A program made the translations under genes and the position numbers. From JACJXF01 sp964404825 (GTDB taxonomy: Bacteria > Bacteroidota > Bacteroidia > Bacteroidales > GCA-2748055): DNA of 64,000 nt. Location of the stretch: the NCBI GenBank assembly GCA_964404825.1, contig CAYOLQ010000005.1:1-64000 (forward strand), written 5' to 3'. Below are positions 55,579 through 64,000 of the stretch, piece by piece; position 1 is the stretch's first letter; the number at the start of each line of letters is the position of its first letter. The notes under the pieces were generated by a model. It did no database searches and had not been told where the DNA came from. It saw nothing but the letters and a program-made list of their open reading frames with translations.

Positions 55579-57027
55579 ATGATAAATTTCAGAACTATTA
55601 TTAATATTCTGGGATTTCTTTTACTTATTGAAGGCTTATTCCTTTTTTCTGCAATTCCTGTATCACTTATATATCAGGAGGGAGATTCTTACGCATTTGT
55701 TTTTTCCGGTCTTATTGCAATTCTTATTGGTGGAATTTCATGGATTCTGACCCGGACTTCCCGGTTGAGCCTTTCTAAAAAAGATGGTTACATCATAGTT
55801 ACTGCTGGCTGGATGCTGTTTTCATTCGTGGGAGCTTTGCCATTTGTAATTAGTGGTGCCATTCCATCTTATACTGATGCATTCTTCGAAACGATGAGCG
55901 GTTTTACAACCACAGGTGCAAGTATTTTAAATGATATAGAGTCACTTTCCCATGCAATGTTATTCTGGAGGAGCCTGACACAATGGATAGGAGGAATGGG
56001 ATTTATTGTTCTATCCCTTGCAATTCTTCCACTTTTGGGTATTGGAGGTATGCAGCTGTTTATTGCTGAAGTTCCCGGACCATCTCCTGATAAACTTCAT
56101 CCTCGTATAAAAGGCACAGCATCCAGGCTGTGGCTCATATATGTGATATTTACCCTTGCTCTGATAGTATTATTATGGTTAGGTGATATGAACCTGTTTG
56201 ATGCCATTTGTCATTCCTTTACAACCATGGCCACCGGTGGATATAGTACTAAACAGGCCAGCATAGCATACTGGGATTCCCCCTATATTCAGTATGTGAT
56301 TACCTTATTTATGTTTATTGCAGGCACAAATTTCACTTTGTCTTATTATGCTTTGCATTTACGATTCGGACGCGTATTTAAAAATGAGGAATTCCGCTAT
56401 TATCTTGGATTTGTGCTTGGCTTCACTTTTCTTATGGCTACCATTATGTATTTCAGCATGGATGTGTCTGCTGAAAATTCGTTCCGGAATAGTTTGTTTC
56501 AGGTGGTTTCCATTATGACGACAACCGGCTTTATTACTGCTGATTATATGCAATGGACATCAGTCTTATGGGTGATGATTGTGGTTCTCATGTTTTTTGG
56601 AGGATCAGCTGGATCAACCGGCGGAAGCATAAAAATTATGAGAATAGTTCTGGTTCTTAAGAACAGTGTACTCGAATTAAAGAGACTAATCCATCCAAAT
56701 GCAGTCATTCCTGTCCGATTTAACCAGCAAGCCATAAATCCCTCCATTGTTACAAACGTGCTTGCATTTGTTTCATTTTATATTTTAATTGTTGTTGCAG
56801 GAATGGTTGTTATGTCTGCAATAGGTTACGATTTGGATACCTCACTTGGGGCTGTCGCCACTTGTCTTGGTAATATTGGTCCCGGAATTGGGTTAGTTGG
56901 ACCGGTGGATAGTTTCAGTCATATTCCTGATTTTGGAAAATGGTTTCTCTCTTTTCTGATGATGATTGGTCGTCTGGAATTATTTACAGTTCTTGTGCTG
57001 CTTACTCCGGAGTTCTGGAAGAAGTAA
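55579..57027 (+). CDS. trkH: Trk potassium transporter TrkH
   Basis: The 482-residue membrane protein has the repeated pore pattern of TrkH/KtrB channels, including FFETMSGFTTTGASILNDIE, CHSFTTMATGGYSTK and MTTTGFITADY, each with a selectivity-filter glycine. It takes up potassium with TrkA as the regulator. It lies six bases after trkA and completes that operon. Confidence 0.94.
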   Translation: MINFRTIINILGFLLLIEGLFLFSAIPVSLIYQEGDSYAFVFSGLIAILIGGISWILTRTSRLSLSKKDGYIIVTAGWMLFSFVGALPFVISGAIPSYTDAFFETMSGFTTTGASILNDIESLSHAMLFWRSLTQWIGGMGFIVLSLAILPLLGIGGMQLFIAEVPGPSPDKLHPRIKGTASRLWLIYVIFTLALIVLLWLGDMNLFDAICHSFTTMATGGYSTKQASIAYWDSPYIQYVITLFMFIAGTNFTLSYYALHLRFGRVFKNEEFRYYLGFVLGFTFLMATIMYFSMDVSAENSFRNSLFQVVSIMTTTGFITADYMQWTSVLWVMIVVLMFFGGSAGSTGGSIKIMRIVLVLKNSVLELKRLIHPNAVIPVRFNQQAINPSIVTNVLAFVSFYILIVVAGMVVMSAIGYDLDTSLGAVATCLGNIGPGIGLVGPVDSFSHIPDFGKWFLSFLMMIGRLELFTVLVLLTPEFWKK

Positions 57028-57053
57028 TAAAAATCTGCCAGCGAAATCCTGCT

Positions 57054-57668
57054 CTAAACTAAAAGCACTCCCAGGCCTTGTCGTATAATTACAGGTTCAT
57101 CACCGGTGCAGTCAACTATGGTTGACGGAATATTTCCTCCGTAACCACCATCTACCATCAAATCGATTTGATCCTTGAAATTTTCGTAAATCATTTCGGG
57201 ATCTGTAGTATACTCAACAATCAGATCTGTGTCGTGTATGGAAGTAGTTAAAACCGGCCGGCCCAATTCCCTGGCAACATCCCTGATAATATTGTTGTCA
57301 GGAATACGGATACCAACAGTTTTTTTTCGGTTTTCCATAATTTTCGGGACCTTGCTGCTGGCTGGCAGTATAAATGTAAAAGGACCCGGAAGATGGCTCT
57401 TCATTAATTTGAAAATCCGGTTATCTAAAGGACGGGTATAATCTGCCAGATTACTTAAATCAGGGACGATAAAGGAAAAATTTGCCTTTTCGGGTTTTAT
57501 TCCTTTTAATTTAGCTATTCGTTCCACTGCCCTGGGCTTAAAAATGTCGCATCCTATCCCATATACCGTATCGGTAGGGTAAATTATCACCCCACCTTCA
57601 TTCAGCACTTCACAAACTTCCCTTACCTGCTTCGGATTGGGATTCTCATTATATAGCCGGATGTACAT
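57054..57668 (-). CDS. Threonylcarbamoyl-AMP synthase (Sua5/YrdC family)
   Basis: From the ATG at 57668 the protein has 204 residues; the longer frame starting at 57743 adds 25 residues without family resemblance. The YrdC signature is present: GGVIIYPTDTVYGIGCDIF, FSFIVPDLSNLADYTRP, and VGIRIPDNNIIRDVARELGR, with SIHDT. It makes threonylcarbamoyl-AMP, the first step toward the t6A modification of tRNA next to the anticodon. It is convergent with trkH (26 bases between stops). Confidence 0.88.
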   Translation of the reverse strand: MYIRLYNENPNPKQVREVCEVLNEGGVIIYPTDTVYGIGCDIFKPRAVERIAKLKGIKPEKANFSFIVPDLSNLADYTRPLDNRIFKLMKSHLPGPFTFILPASSKVPKIMENRKKTVGIRIPDNNIIRDVARELGRPVLTTSIHDTDLIVEYTTDPEMIYENFKDQIDLMVDGGYGGNIPSTIVDCTGDEPVIIRQGLGVLLV

Positions 57669-57820
57669 GCAATTTTTTTCGGATCGAACAAATGTAATAG
57701 AAAAACTAATCCGACACAGCGGCAAAAGCATCTTAGATAACACAACTGAAGATTCTGTGTATTTCAGGGATATTTTCGCCGCTGTGCTGAACCTGTAATG
57801 TCGGAAAGAATCCGCTTAAT

Positions 57821-58999
57821 TTATTGAATGTATTTATTAATTAACCTCTCAATAAGGTCATTTAGAAGTTCCACCTCATACTCACCAACAGTTGGTTCAA
57901 GGTGTTCTCCGCCTATTCCGCTGTGTCCGGTAATAAATACGTAGGTACCGTTTGTTGCGATTGACATATATCTCATCAGGAATTCGGTTTCCTTGTCAAT
58001 TCCGCTTGCTGTTACCGGTATAACTTTTATCCCTTTATCTGCTGCCTGAGAAATTAAACTTTGTATTTCAGTTACAATCTGGGGTTCATAGTGGGGAGGA
58101 GCGTCTAGTACCAGAAAGATGATCCGGGAACTTGCATTTGCAGACCATTGAAGATCATTCACTGCTTTGTTCAGGGCTGTATGCACTGCTTCAGGAAAAT
58201 CCCCACCTCCTCCGGCTGCCTGATTCTTAATAAAATCGATGGTTGTATTTATGTTGGAGGAGAAATTGGAAATTCTTGTAACATATTCATCATCTGTGTC
58301 GCGGTAAAAAACTGAACCAAGATTTATGGATACATCAGGATTTGCAGTTTTTACCCTTCCGATCACATCAATTAACTCTACTTTCAGATATTCCAATTCA
58401 TCACCCATTGAACCAGTTGCATCTACAACAAATGCTATTTCTGCCTTTTTAACTTCGGAGGGGGACATTCCAATGTTGAGATTATTAACTCCTTGCGAAA
58501 AACTCTGAATATTCGAAAATATTTCAGTTCCTATCCTTATTTTCAGGTTTTCAACAGGTGTATCCGAATTCTGATTTAGCCTGGGAAACAGTTCTGCAGT
58601 TCCCGAATTATCAGTTTTTGCTGTCCATAAAACCTCATTTGAATCGTTTAATAGCTCAACTTTTATATTACAAAGGTTTTCGGAAACCGTATTTTGAAGT
58701 TTCACAGAAATACGGTTGCTGAAATTGTATGACCAGTAGGATGCCATGTTTGTGTAATCTGCATTTTGACCAAGGTTGTTCCAAAAATCCCAGTTTGAAA
58801 GATCGTTCCATTCACCCGCAGTTATTTGTCCGGATTGAATAGTATCTCCGCCCTGACCCTCGCCACCTCCTGATCCTCCCGAATCAGAATACAGGTATTC
58901 ACCTCTGCCGTCTGTCGTCCCACTGGAATATCTTTCCTCATCTTTTGAACAGGAAATTGCTAGGCCCGCTAATACAAGAAAATACAATACTTTTTTCAT
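57821..58999 (-). CDS. von Willebrand factor A domain lipoprotein
   Basis: The 392-residue protein has a lipoprotein signal (LVLAGLAISC, Cys17) and a glycine-rich, low-complexity start (about 36-55). A beta-rich region (about 85-180) is followed by a VWA domain from about 185 with the metal site D193-x-T195-x-S197 in VVDATGSMGD and later DAPPHYEP. VWA domains bind other proteins through a metal ion. The protein is likely exposed at the surface or periplasm; the partner is unknown. Alone on the minus strand. Confidence 0.87.
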   Translation of the reverse strand: MKKVLYFLVLAGLAISCSKDEERYSSGTTDGRGEYLYSDSGGSGGGEGQGGDTIQSGQITAGEWNDLSNWDFWNNLGQNADYTNMASYWSYNFSNRISVKLQNTVSENLCNIKVELLNDSNEVLWTAKTDNSGTAELFPRLNQNSDTPVENLKIRIGTEIFSNIQSFSQGVNNLNIGMSPSEVKKAEIAFVVDATGSMGDELEYLKVELIDVIGRVKTANPDVSINLGSVFYRDTDDEYVTRISNFSSNINTTIDFIKNQAAGGGGDFPEAVHTALNKAVNDLQWSANASSRIIFLVLDAPPHYEPQIVTEIQSLISQAADKGIKVIPVTASGIDKETEFLMRYMSIATNGTYVFITGHSGIGGEHLEPTVGEYEVELLNDLIERLINKYIQ

Positions 59000-59060
59000 A
59001 ATATTTTAGATTGGGTTATTTGTTTAAACCTGAAATGGAATTCTTTTGCAAGATGCATCA

Positions 59061-59735
59061 TTATGGTTCTGGGTTGCGTGCCGGATAAGAATTTTCTGCA
59101 GATGAAGTCGTTTCAGAATTTATAGATTCATCCGGTTTTTCTTCTTCAGGTTCATCTTCCCATGAATAATGGTCTCTTTCAGGTCCGTGACGACGAAAAT
59201 ATACTGCCAGTAAAAAACCTGTTAATGCGCCCATCAGATGGGATTCCCAGGAGACACTATAGTCATAAGGCAGGAGTCCCCAGACAAGGCTTCCGTATAG
59301 GAATATTACAAGCAATGAAATTGCCATCAGACTTCGGTTTCTGCGGAGTACTCCCGATAAAAACAGGAATGCAGCAAAACCATATACCAGTCCGGAAGCT
59401 CCGATATGATATGCTTCTCTTCCCCCGAGCCATACCAGACTTCCGGTAATTAAATATATAAGAAAAAAGATCTTATATGAAATTTCCCGGTAAAAATAAA
59501 AAATGGCAAGACTCAGAATGAAAACAGGGATAGAATTATCGGCAAGATGTTTCAAATCTGCATGAATAAGAGGAGAAGTAAGTATACCAATCAAGCCATT
59601 TATTTTATGAGGAAGAACCCCGAATTTCACAAAGCTGACTTCCAAACCTACTTCTGTAAAGCGCACAAACCAAATCAGAAAGAGGAAAAAAAGAGGAAAA
59701 ACAAGACTATGTAAGAATTTTTTCTTTTCGTTCAT
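59061..59735 (-). CDS. Rhomboid-family intramembrane serine protease
   Basis: The 224-residue protein has six membrane helices. The catalytic pair is S114 in HIGASGLVYGF and H166 in WESHLMGALTG, and the loop HLADN (from H63) fits the oxyanion-forming HxxxN. The last 40 residues are acidic and soluble. It should cut transmembrane proteins in the inner membrane; the target is unknown. Its start is separated from the next plus-strand gene by a 379-base gap. Confidence 0.9.
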   Translation of the reverse strand: MNEKKKFLHSLVFPLFFLFLIWFVRFTEVGLEVSFVKFGVLPHKINGLIGILTSPLIHADLKHLADNSIPVFILSLAIFYFYREISYKIFFLIYLITGSLVWLGGREAYHIGASGLVYGFAAFLFLSGVLRRNRSLMAISLLVIFLYGSLVWGLLPYDYSVSWESHLMGALTGFLLAVYFRRHGPERDHYSWEDEPEEEKPDESINSETTSSAENSYPARNPEP

Positions 59736-60114
59736 ATGAATTGAAACGACTTTAGCTTTAAGTTCAATTTCAGTTCAAAACTACTAAAAAGCTTTAATCA
59801 GATGCTAATTAATCTGATATCATTTGGTTTTATATTATGAAGGGAATTTCTCTGGCATTTGCACTGTCACAGTTTACGGTGAAATCATACATTTAGGTTG
59901 CTAATTTCAAGCTTGGCTTAATAAATAGGTCGTTTTCACAATTCTGATACGTATCATTTTATGAATCTGGTTGAACATAAATATCTCATTGGTCAAAGAT
60001 TTTTTATATTTAGCCTAATTATTATTATTTTCGGGTATTGACAATGGTAAAATCGATACATTTATCGGACAAAACCTAAACAAAATTTTATTAAACCTCT
60101 TTAATCTTAAACTT
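59736..60114. other. Non-coding gap between the divergent rhomboid and barrel genes
   Basis: No convincing gene is present; the longest plus-strand frame has about 19 codons (59837). A small hairpin (ATCAGAT at 59797-59803 with ATCTGAT at 59812-59818) is visible. TATATTTA near 60006, with TTGG upstream, is one base from a Bacteroidota -7 element and may serve the barrel gene at 60115, but the match is weak. Confidence 0.5.
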
Positions 60115-60666
60115 ATGAAAAAGATCCTAGCTTTAATGCTCCTGTGCTTTTTATCAGTTCCCTTTATTTCTGCTCAGGAAAATGAATTTGTTGTTGGAGA
60201 CAAAGTTGTAAACATTGGAATTGGACTTGGTTCTACTCTTTATTCCGGCAGTTATTACAAAAGTTCAGTTCCTCCTATTTCAATTTCTTTTGAAAAGGGG
60301 ATTATTGACGGCGTTCTCGATAAAGGCGTAATCGGGATAGGTGGATATCTTGGATACTCATCCTATAAATATGAGTATTACGGATGGGGTTGGAAGTATT
60401 CGAATTTAATTTTAGGCGCAAGAGGTAGCTTCCACTATCCACTGGTTGATAAACTTGATACTTATGCTGGTATTCTGTTAGGTTATAATATTGCTACTTC
60501 CAAAGAATTTGGAACTACCGTTGGTATTGACCCATATTCTGGTGGAGGTCTTGTATTATCAGGTTATGTTGGAGGACGTTATTATTTCAACGAAAAATTT
60601 GCTGCAATGGCAGAACTCGGTTATGGAATTTCTTATCTGAACCTTGGTATAGCAATTAAATTGTAG
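60115..60666 (+). CDS. Small outer-membrane beta-barrel protein
   Basis: The 183 residues start with a signal peptide (ILALMLLCFLSVPFISAQ) and continue as alternating strands rich in Gly and Tyr (KVVNIGIGLGSTLYSGSYY, VIGIGGYLGYSSYKYEYYGW), ending in a strand (SYLNLGIAIKL) as barrel proteins do. It resembles porin-like proteins of the OmpW/OprF size but has no diagnostic motif. The gene is followed by a strong terminator. Confidence 0.75.
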   Translation: MKKILALMLLCFLSVPFISAQENEFVVGDKVVNIGIGLGSTLYSGSYYKSSVPPISISFEKGIIDGVLDKGVIGIGGYLGYSSYKYEYYGWGWKYSNLILGARGSFHYPLVDKLDTYAGILLGYNIATSKEFGTTVGIDPYSGGGLVLSGYVGGRYYFNEKFAAMAELGYGISYLNLGIAIKL

Positions 60667-60685
60667 AAGAATCTTTAAAAATTAT

Positions 60686-60730
60686 AAGGGGCAAAAATTC
60701 GTTTTAGAAAATGAATTTTTGCCCCTTTTT
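60686..60730 (+). terminator. Transcription terminator after the barrel protein gene
   Basis: AAGGGGCAAAAATTC (60686-60700) pairs perfectly with GAATTTTTGCCCCTT (60713-60727) over a 12-base loop, then TTT follows. It is 20 bases after the stop. Confidence 0.85.
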
Positions 60731-60805
60731 AGTCTTTTGGATTGTAACTTGCATTGCAGTCATCCATGCTTAATCACACCATCAATCCGATGCTTTTAAC
60801 TCTTC

Positions 60806-61849
60806 TCAGGCTTTAGGTCTGAGTTTTCTAACTGCTGCACCAGCCTGCCACATTTCTGAATCATGAATAGTCTTTAGTTCAGCTTCCAGCTTTACCCGGT
60901 AATCTTTCTGTCTGTTAGCTTCGATGGTTATTTTGGCCTCATTTCCGGTTGCTACACTTTCATAAAGGTTTTTAAATACAGGAGCCACTGCATCCCTGAA
61001 TTTATCTTTCCAGTCGAGGGCTCCGCGTTGTGCGGTTGTTGAACAATTTGCATACATCCAGTCCATTCCGTTTTCTGCAACCAGAGGCATTAGGCTTTGG
61101 GTGAGTTCTTCAACGGTTTCGTTAAAGGCTTCAGAAGGACTGTGTCCTTTGGAGCGGAGCAGGTTATACTGAGCTTCCATGATTCCTGCAAGAGCACCCA
61201 TTAATACACCTCTTTCGCCGGTAAGGTCGCTGTAAACTTCCTTTTGAAAATTGGTTTCAAAAAGGTATCCTGAACCAACTCCGATACCAAGAGCAACAAC
61301 CCGTTCCAATGCTTTTCCTGTTGCGTCCTGAAAAATAGCATAGCTTGAATTCAATCCCTGACCGGCCAGAAAAAGTCTTCTGAGTGAGGTGCCTGATCCC
61401 TTTGGCGCAATAAGAATTACATCAACATCGGCAGGAGGGACAATACCTGTTTGTTCTTTGTAGGTGATCCCAAAGCCGTGCGAGAAATACAGTGCCTTAC
61501 CTTTTGTGAGATGTTTTTTTACACTTGGCCAAAGGGCAATCTGACCGGCATCTGAAAGGAGGTACTGAATGATAGTGGCTTTTTCGCAGGCTTCTTCAAT
61601 ATCGAAAAGTGTTTTGCCTTCAACCCAACCGTCTTTTTTTGCTTTATCCCATGACTTGGAATCTTTTCTCTGACCAATGATAACATTGAAACCATTATCT
61701 TTCAGATTAAGTGATTGACCGGGACCCTGAACACCATAACCAACGATAGCAATCACTTCATTTTTAAGGACTTCACGTGCTTTGGAAAGGGGGAATTCTT
61801 CCCTGGTGATTACATTTTCTACTACACCACCAAAGTTAATTTTTGCCAT
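60806..61849 (-). CDS. ilvC: Ketol-acid reductoisomerase
   Basis: The 347 residues match the NADPH-dependent enzyme, including VIAIVGYGVQGPGQSLNLKD and VDVILIAPKGSGTSLRRLF. It converts acetolactate or acetohydroxybutyrate into the dihydroxy acids of valine and isoleucine synthesis. The gene starts 7 bases after ilvN ends, with ilvB before that, so the order is ilvB-ilvN-ilvC on the minus strand. Confidence 0.94.
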   Translation of the reverse strand: MAKINFGGVVENVITREEFPLSKAREVLKNEVIAIVGYGVQGPGQSLNLKDNGFNVIIGQRKDSKSWDKAKKDGWVEGKTLFDIEEACEKATIIQYLLSDAGQIALWPSVKKHLTKGKALYFSHGFGITYKEQTGIVPPADVDVILIAPKGSGTSLRRLFLAGQGLNSSYAIFQDATGKALERVVALGIGVGSGYLFETNFQKEVYSDLTGERGVLMGALAGIMEAQYNLLRSKGHSPSEAFNETVEELTQSLMPLVAENGMDWMYANCSTTAQRGALDWKDKFRDAVAPVFKNLYESVATGNEAKITIEANRQKDYRVKLEAELKTIHDSEMWQAGAAVRKLRPKA

Positions 61850-61856
61850 TTTTAAA

Positions 61857-62420
61857 TTATTTGTTTGTTAATAATATTTCTCTTTCTGAATATTGGTTTG
61901 CCTCATCAAGCTCAATGAGGTAACTTGTTATTTCTTTTATCTGTTTTGTAACTGCCACTCTGCCTGACCTTACAAACTGCAACATACCAAATGGCAGTAA
62001 TTTCTCAAAAAGCTCCTGAGTTTCAGCTTTATGTCCTGTTTTCTCAATTACAATATATTCAGGTTCAACAGTTAGAATATGCGCATTGTACTTCCTAATA
62101 AGTGTTTCTACATCGTTTCCCTGAGCCAGAGCTGCTGTCGGAACTTTATATAAAGCTAATTCCTGATGTACGATTTCATGAGTCTGATGATAGAAAGCTT
62201 TCAGAATTCCAATTTGTTTTTCGATTTGCTTTACAATCTTTCTGATTTGATCTTCTGTTGTGTGAACCACAATGGTAAAACGGTAAACGCCTTTTACCTC
62301 AGATTCAGATGCATTGAAACTATCAAGGTTAATATGTCTCCGGGTAAAAATTATGGACAATCTGTGCAGAAGTCCTATTTTATTCTCGGTAAAGATGGAT
62401 AATGTGTATTCGGTTTCCAT
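61857..62420 (-). CDS. ilvN: Acetolactate synthase small (regulatory) subunit
   Basis: The 187 residues begin with an ACT domain (YTLSIFTENKIGLLHRLSII, then HINLDSFNASESE) that binds the feedback inhibitor, usually valine, and continue with the C-terminal domain of this family. It works with the large subunit encoded just upstream; the gap between them is 17 bases. Confidence 0.92.
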   Translation of the reverse strand: METEYTLSIFTENKIGLLHRLSIIFTRRHINLDSFNASESEVKGVYRFTIVVHTTEDQIRKIVKQIEKQIGILKAFYHQTHEIVHQELALYKVPTAALAQGNDVETLIRKYNAHILTVEPEYIVIEKTGHKAETQELFEKLLPFGMLQFVRSGRVAVTKQIKEITSYLIELDEANQYSEREILLTNK

Positions 62421-62437
62421 GTTGTGATATTTTAATA

Positions 62438-64000
62438 TTATTCAAGAGTCATTTCAGATACAGTTCCGCCAGCAGGCACCATGGGGAATATATTTACTTC
62501 CTTTTCGCATTCCACTTCCAACAGGAATGGGCCTTTTGTGAGAATCAGATCATCTATTGCCTGTTTCAAATCGTCGCGTTCGGATATTTTTCTGGCCGGG
62601 ATCCCAAATCCCTCTGAAATCATAATAAAATTTGGATTTGTAAGCTCTGTCATCGAATATCTTTTTTCAAAGAAAAGATCCTGCCACTGGCGAACCATTC
62701 CAAGAAAGTGATTATTAAGTATTACGATTTTCACCGCAAGTCCCAGCTGAGAAATAGTTCCTAATTCCTGAATAGTCATCTGGAAACCACCATCACCGAT
62801 TACCACAATGACTTCCTTGCTGTCACCTGCAGCCAGTTTGGCGCCCAGGGCAGCCGGAAGTCCAAAGCCCATTGTGCCTAATCCTCCTGAACTTACCCAG
62901 GTATTTGTTGCTCTGAACTGGTAATAGCGTGCCGCTGCCATCTGGTGTTGACCTACATCGCTTAAAAGGATTGCTTCACCCTTTGTTCTTTGTGAAATTG
63001 CATGTATTACTTCGCCCATTCTCAAACCACCCTTGGTTGGGAAACAGTCTCTTTCAATAACTTTCTCAAACTCATATTCTGAAAGTTTGCTGAAGCTCTC
63101 AAGCCATTCGGTATGCGTATTCGAATTAATAAGGGGGATAAGTGCCTGAAGTGCCTGTTTGGCATCAGCTATAACAGCTACATCAGCTTTTACATTCTTG
63201 TCAATTTCGGCGCGATCAATTTCAATATGAATTACTTTGGCCTGACGTGCATAAGTCTTTAAATTGCCTGTAACCCGATCATCGAAGCGCATACCGACAG
63301 CAATAATCAGGTCGCATTTATTGGTGTTTATGTTTGGCGCATAATTCCCGTGCATTCCAAGCATTCCTGTAAACAGGGGGTGATCGGATGATAATGCTGA
63401 TAAGCCAAGCAATGTGCTGGCAACAGGCAGGCCTGCTTTTTCTACAAATTCCTTAAACTCATCCTGTGCACCGGATAGTAAAATACCCTGCCCCATAAGA
63501 ACAAGCGGTTTCTCCGATTTATTAATAAGTTCAGCAGCTCTTTTTATCGCTTCCTTATTCATTATAGGGATCGGTGTATAACTTCTTATCTGGGTAACTT
63601 TGTTATACTTAAATTCAATTTCTGTATTCTGAGCGTCTTTGGTAATATCCACCAGAACCGGGCCCGGACGGCCTGAACGGGCAATAAAAAATGCTCTTGC
63701 CATTGCATCAGGAATATCTTCTGCTTTGGTTACCTGTATATTCCATTTGGTTACGGGCATTGAAATACTTACTACATCCGTTTCCTGAAATGCATCGGTG
63801 CCTAAAAGTGTTGATGTCACCTGACCGGTAATACAAACAAGGGGTGTTGAATCAAGCATTGCATCGGCAAGTCCTGTGATAAGATTTGTTGCGCCGGGAC
63901 CTGATGTCGCGATTACGATCCCCGGTTTTTTAGAAATGCGTGCATAACCCTGTGCGGCGTGAATAGCACCTTGCTCATGACGCACCATAACATGATGCAG
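62438..64000 (-). CDS. ilvB: Acetolactate synthase large (catalytic) subunit, N-terminus cut off
   Basis: The frame is open to the right edge; 520 residues are visible and the missing piece is about the first 50. Thiamine-diphosphate enzyme motifs are clear: VRHEQGAIHAAQGYARISKK with the catalytic glutamate near the edge, SGPGATNLITGLADAMLDS, the FAD-associated middle, and ThDP-binding GDGGFQMTIQELGTISQLGL with LNNHFLGMVRQWQ. It joins pyruvate with pyruvate or 2-ketobutyrate. An ATG at 63988 is not the true start because the protein continues upstream with LHHV. Confidence 0.94.
   Translation of the reverse strand: MHHVMVRHEQGAIHAAQGYARISKKPGIVIATSGPGATNLITGLADAMLDSTPLVCITGQVTSTLLGTDAFQETDVVSISMPVTKWNIQVTKAEDIPDAMARAFFIARSGRPGPVLVDITKDAQNTEIEFKYNKVTQIRSYTPIPIMNKEAIKRAAELINKSEKPLVLMGQGILLSGAQDEFKEFVEKAGLPVASTLLGLSALSSDHPLFTGMLGMHGNYAPNINTNKCDLIIAVGMRFDDRVTGNLKTYARQAKVIHIEIDRAEIDKNVKADVAVIADAKQALQALIPLINSNTHTEWLESFSKLSEYEFEKVIERDCFPTKGGLRMGEVIHAISQRTKGEAILLSDVGQHQMAAARYYQFRATNTWVSSGGLGTMGFGLPAALGAKLAAGDSKEVIVVIGDGGFQMTIQELGTISQLGLAVKIVILNNHFLGMVRQWQDLFFEKRYSMTELTNPNFIMISEGFGIPARKISERDDLKQAIDDLILTKGPFLLEVECEKEVNIFPMVPAGGTVSEMTLE

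Noticed and set aside
59837..59896. 19-codon frame starting MKGISLAFALSQF
   Set aside because: Too short, without a recognisable signal or motif, and in a region lacking other coding signs.

Overview
The window looks like a piece of a Bacteroidota chromosome, most likely an uncultured or marine member of the order Bacteroidales, and probably from a draft or metagenome assembly because it carries a 10-base N run inside rho. Phylum markers are a type IX secretion sorting domain, a GWxTD protein, a short primary sigma factor of about 287 residues, a DUF3127 protein, an acidic or basic tail inserted into Rho, TAnnTTTG-type -7 promoter elements, and starts without Shine-Dalgarno sequences. Pyruvate:ferredoxin oxidoreductase and an anaerobic sulfatase maturase point to an anaerobic or microaerotolerant life, while a superoxide dismutase suggests some oxygen exposure. 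No tRNA, rRNA, CRISPR array, transposase or SusC/SusD pair was seen.

Layout. 1-3.1 kb: a cut-off SpoU/TrmH rRNA methyltransferase, a MarC membrane protein and an alanine/sodium symporter. 3.2-8.7 kb: a small glycan-degradation group (GH140-like apiosidase, GH31 with PA14 insert) followed by a radical SAM sulfatase maturase. 8.7-18.7 kb: mixed housekeeping genes (dienelactone hydrolase, RlmD, ABC-F, GWxTD lipoprotein, RlmB, Lrp regulator, MscS channel, M64 peptidase). 18.8-24.3 kb: an accessory island with an ECF-like sigma factor, an exported TPR-CHAT protease, a 55-residue peptide with a double-glycine leader, a membrane anti-sigma/TPR protein and a soluble histidine kinase. This is the best candidate for an undescribed system. 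24.4-29.6 kb: DUF3127, FKBP, MnmD, a tyrosine-recombinase-like protein that has lost its catalytic residues, and two methyltransferases. 29.6-38.9 kb: a propeller lipoprotein, a DUF362 protein with a type IX sorting domain, a nucleotidyltransferase, a GH2 beta-galactosidase, an EamA exporter and a superoxide dismutase.

38.9-51.9 kb is mostly core metabolism and gene expression: RlmN with a flavin reductase, a lysine/alanine dehydrogenase-like enzyme, ribulose-phosphate epimerase, RpoD, Rho, PFOR, RuvX, peptide deformylase and a dihydroorotate-dehydrogenase-like protein. 52.0-60.7 kb: ComEC-like protein, the TrkA-TrkH potassium uptake pair, threonylcarbamoyl-AMP synthase, a von Willebrand A lipoprotein, a rhomboid protease and a small barrel protein. 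60.8-64 kb: the branched-chain amino acid genes ilvB-ilvN-ilvC on the minus strand, with ilvB running off the right edge.

Five separate RNA-modifying methyltransferase genes (a TrmH-like enzyme, RlmD, RlmB, RlmN, MnmD) are scattered through the window. All functional calls come from reading motifs and family resemblance by eye; no database search was run.
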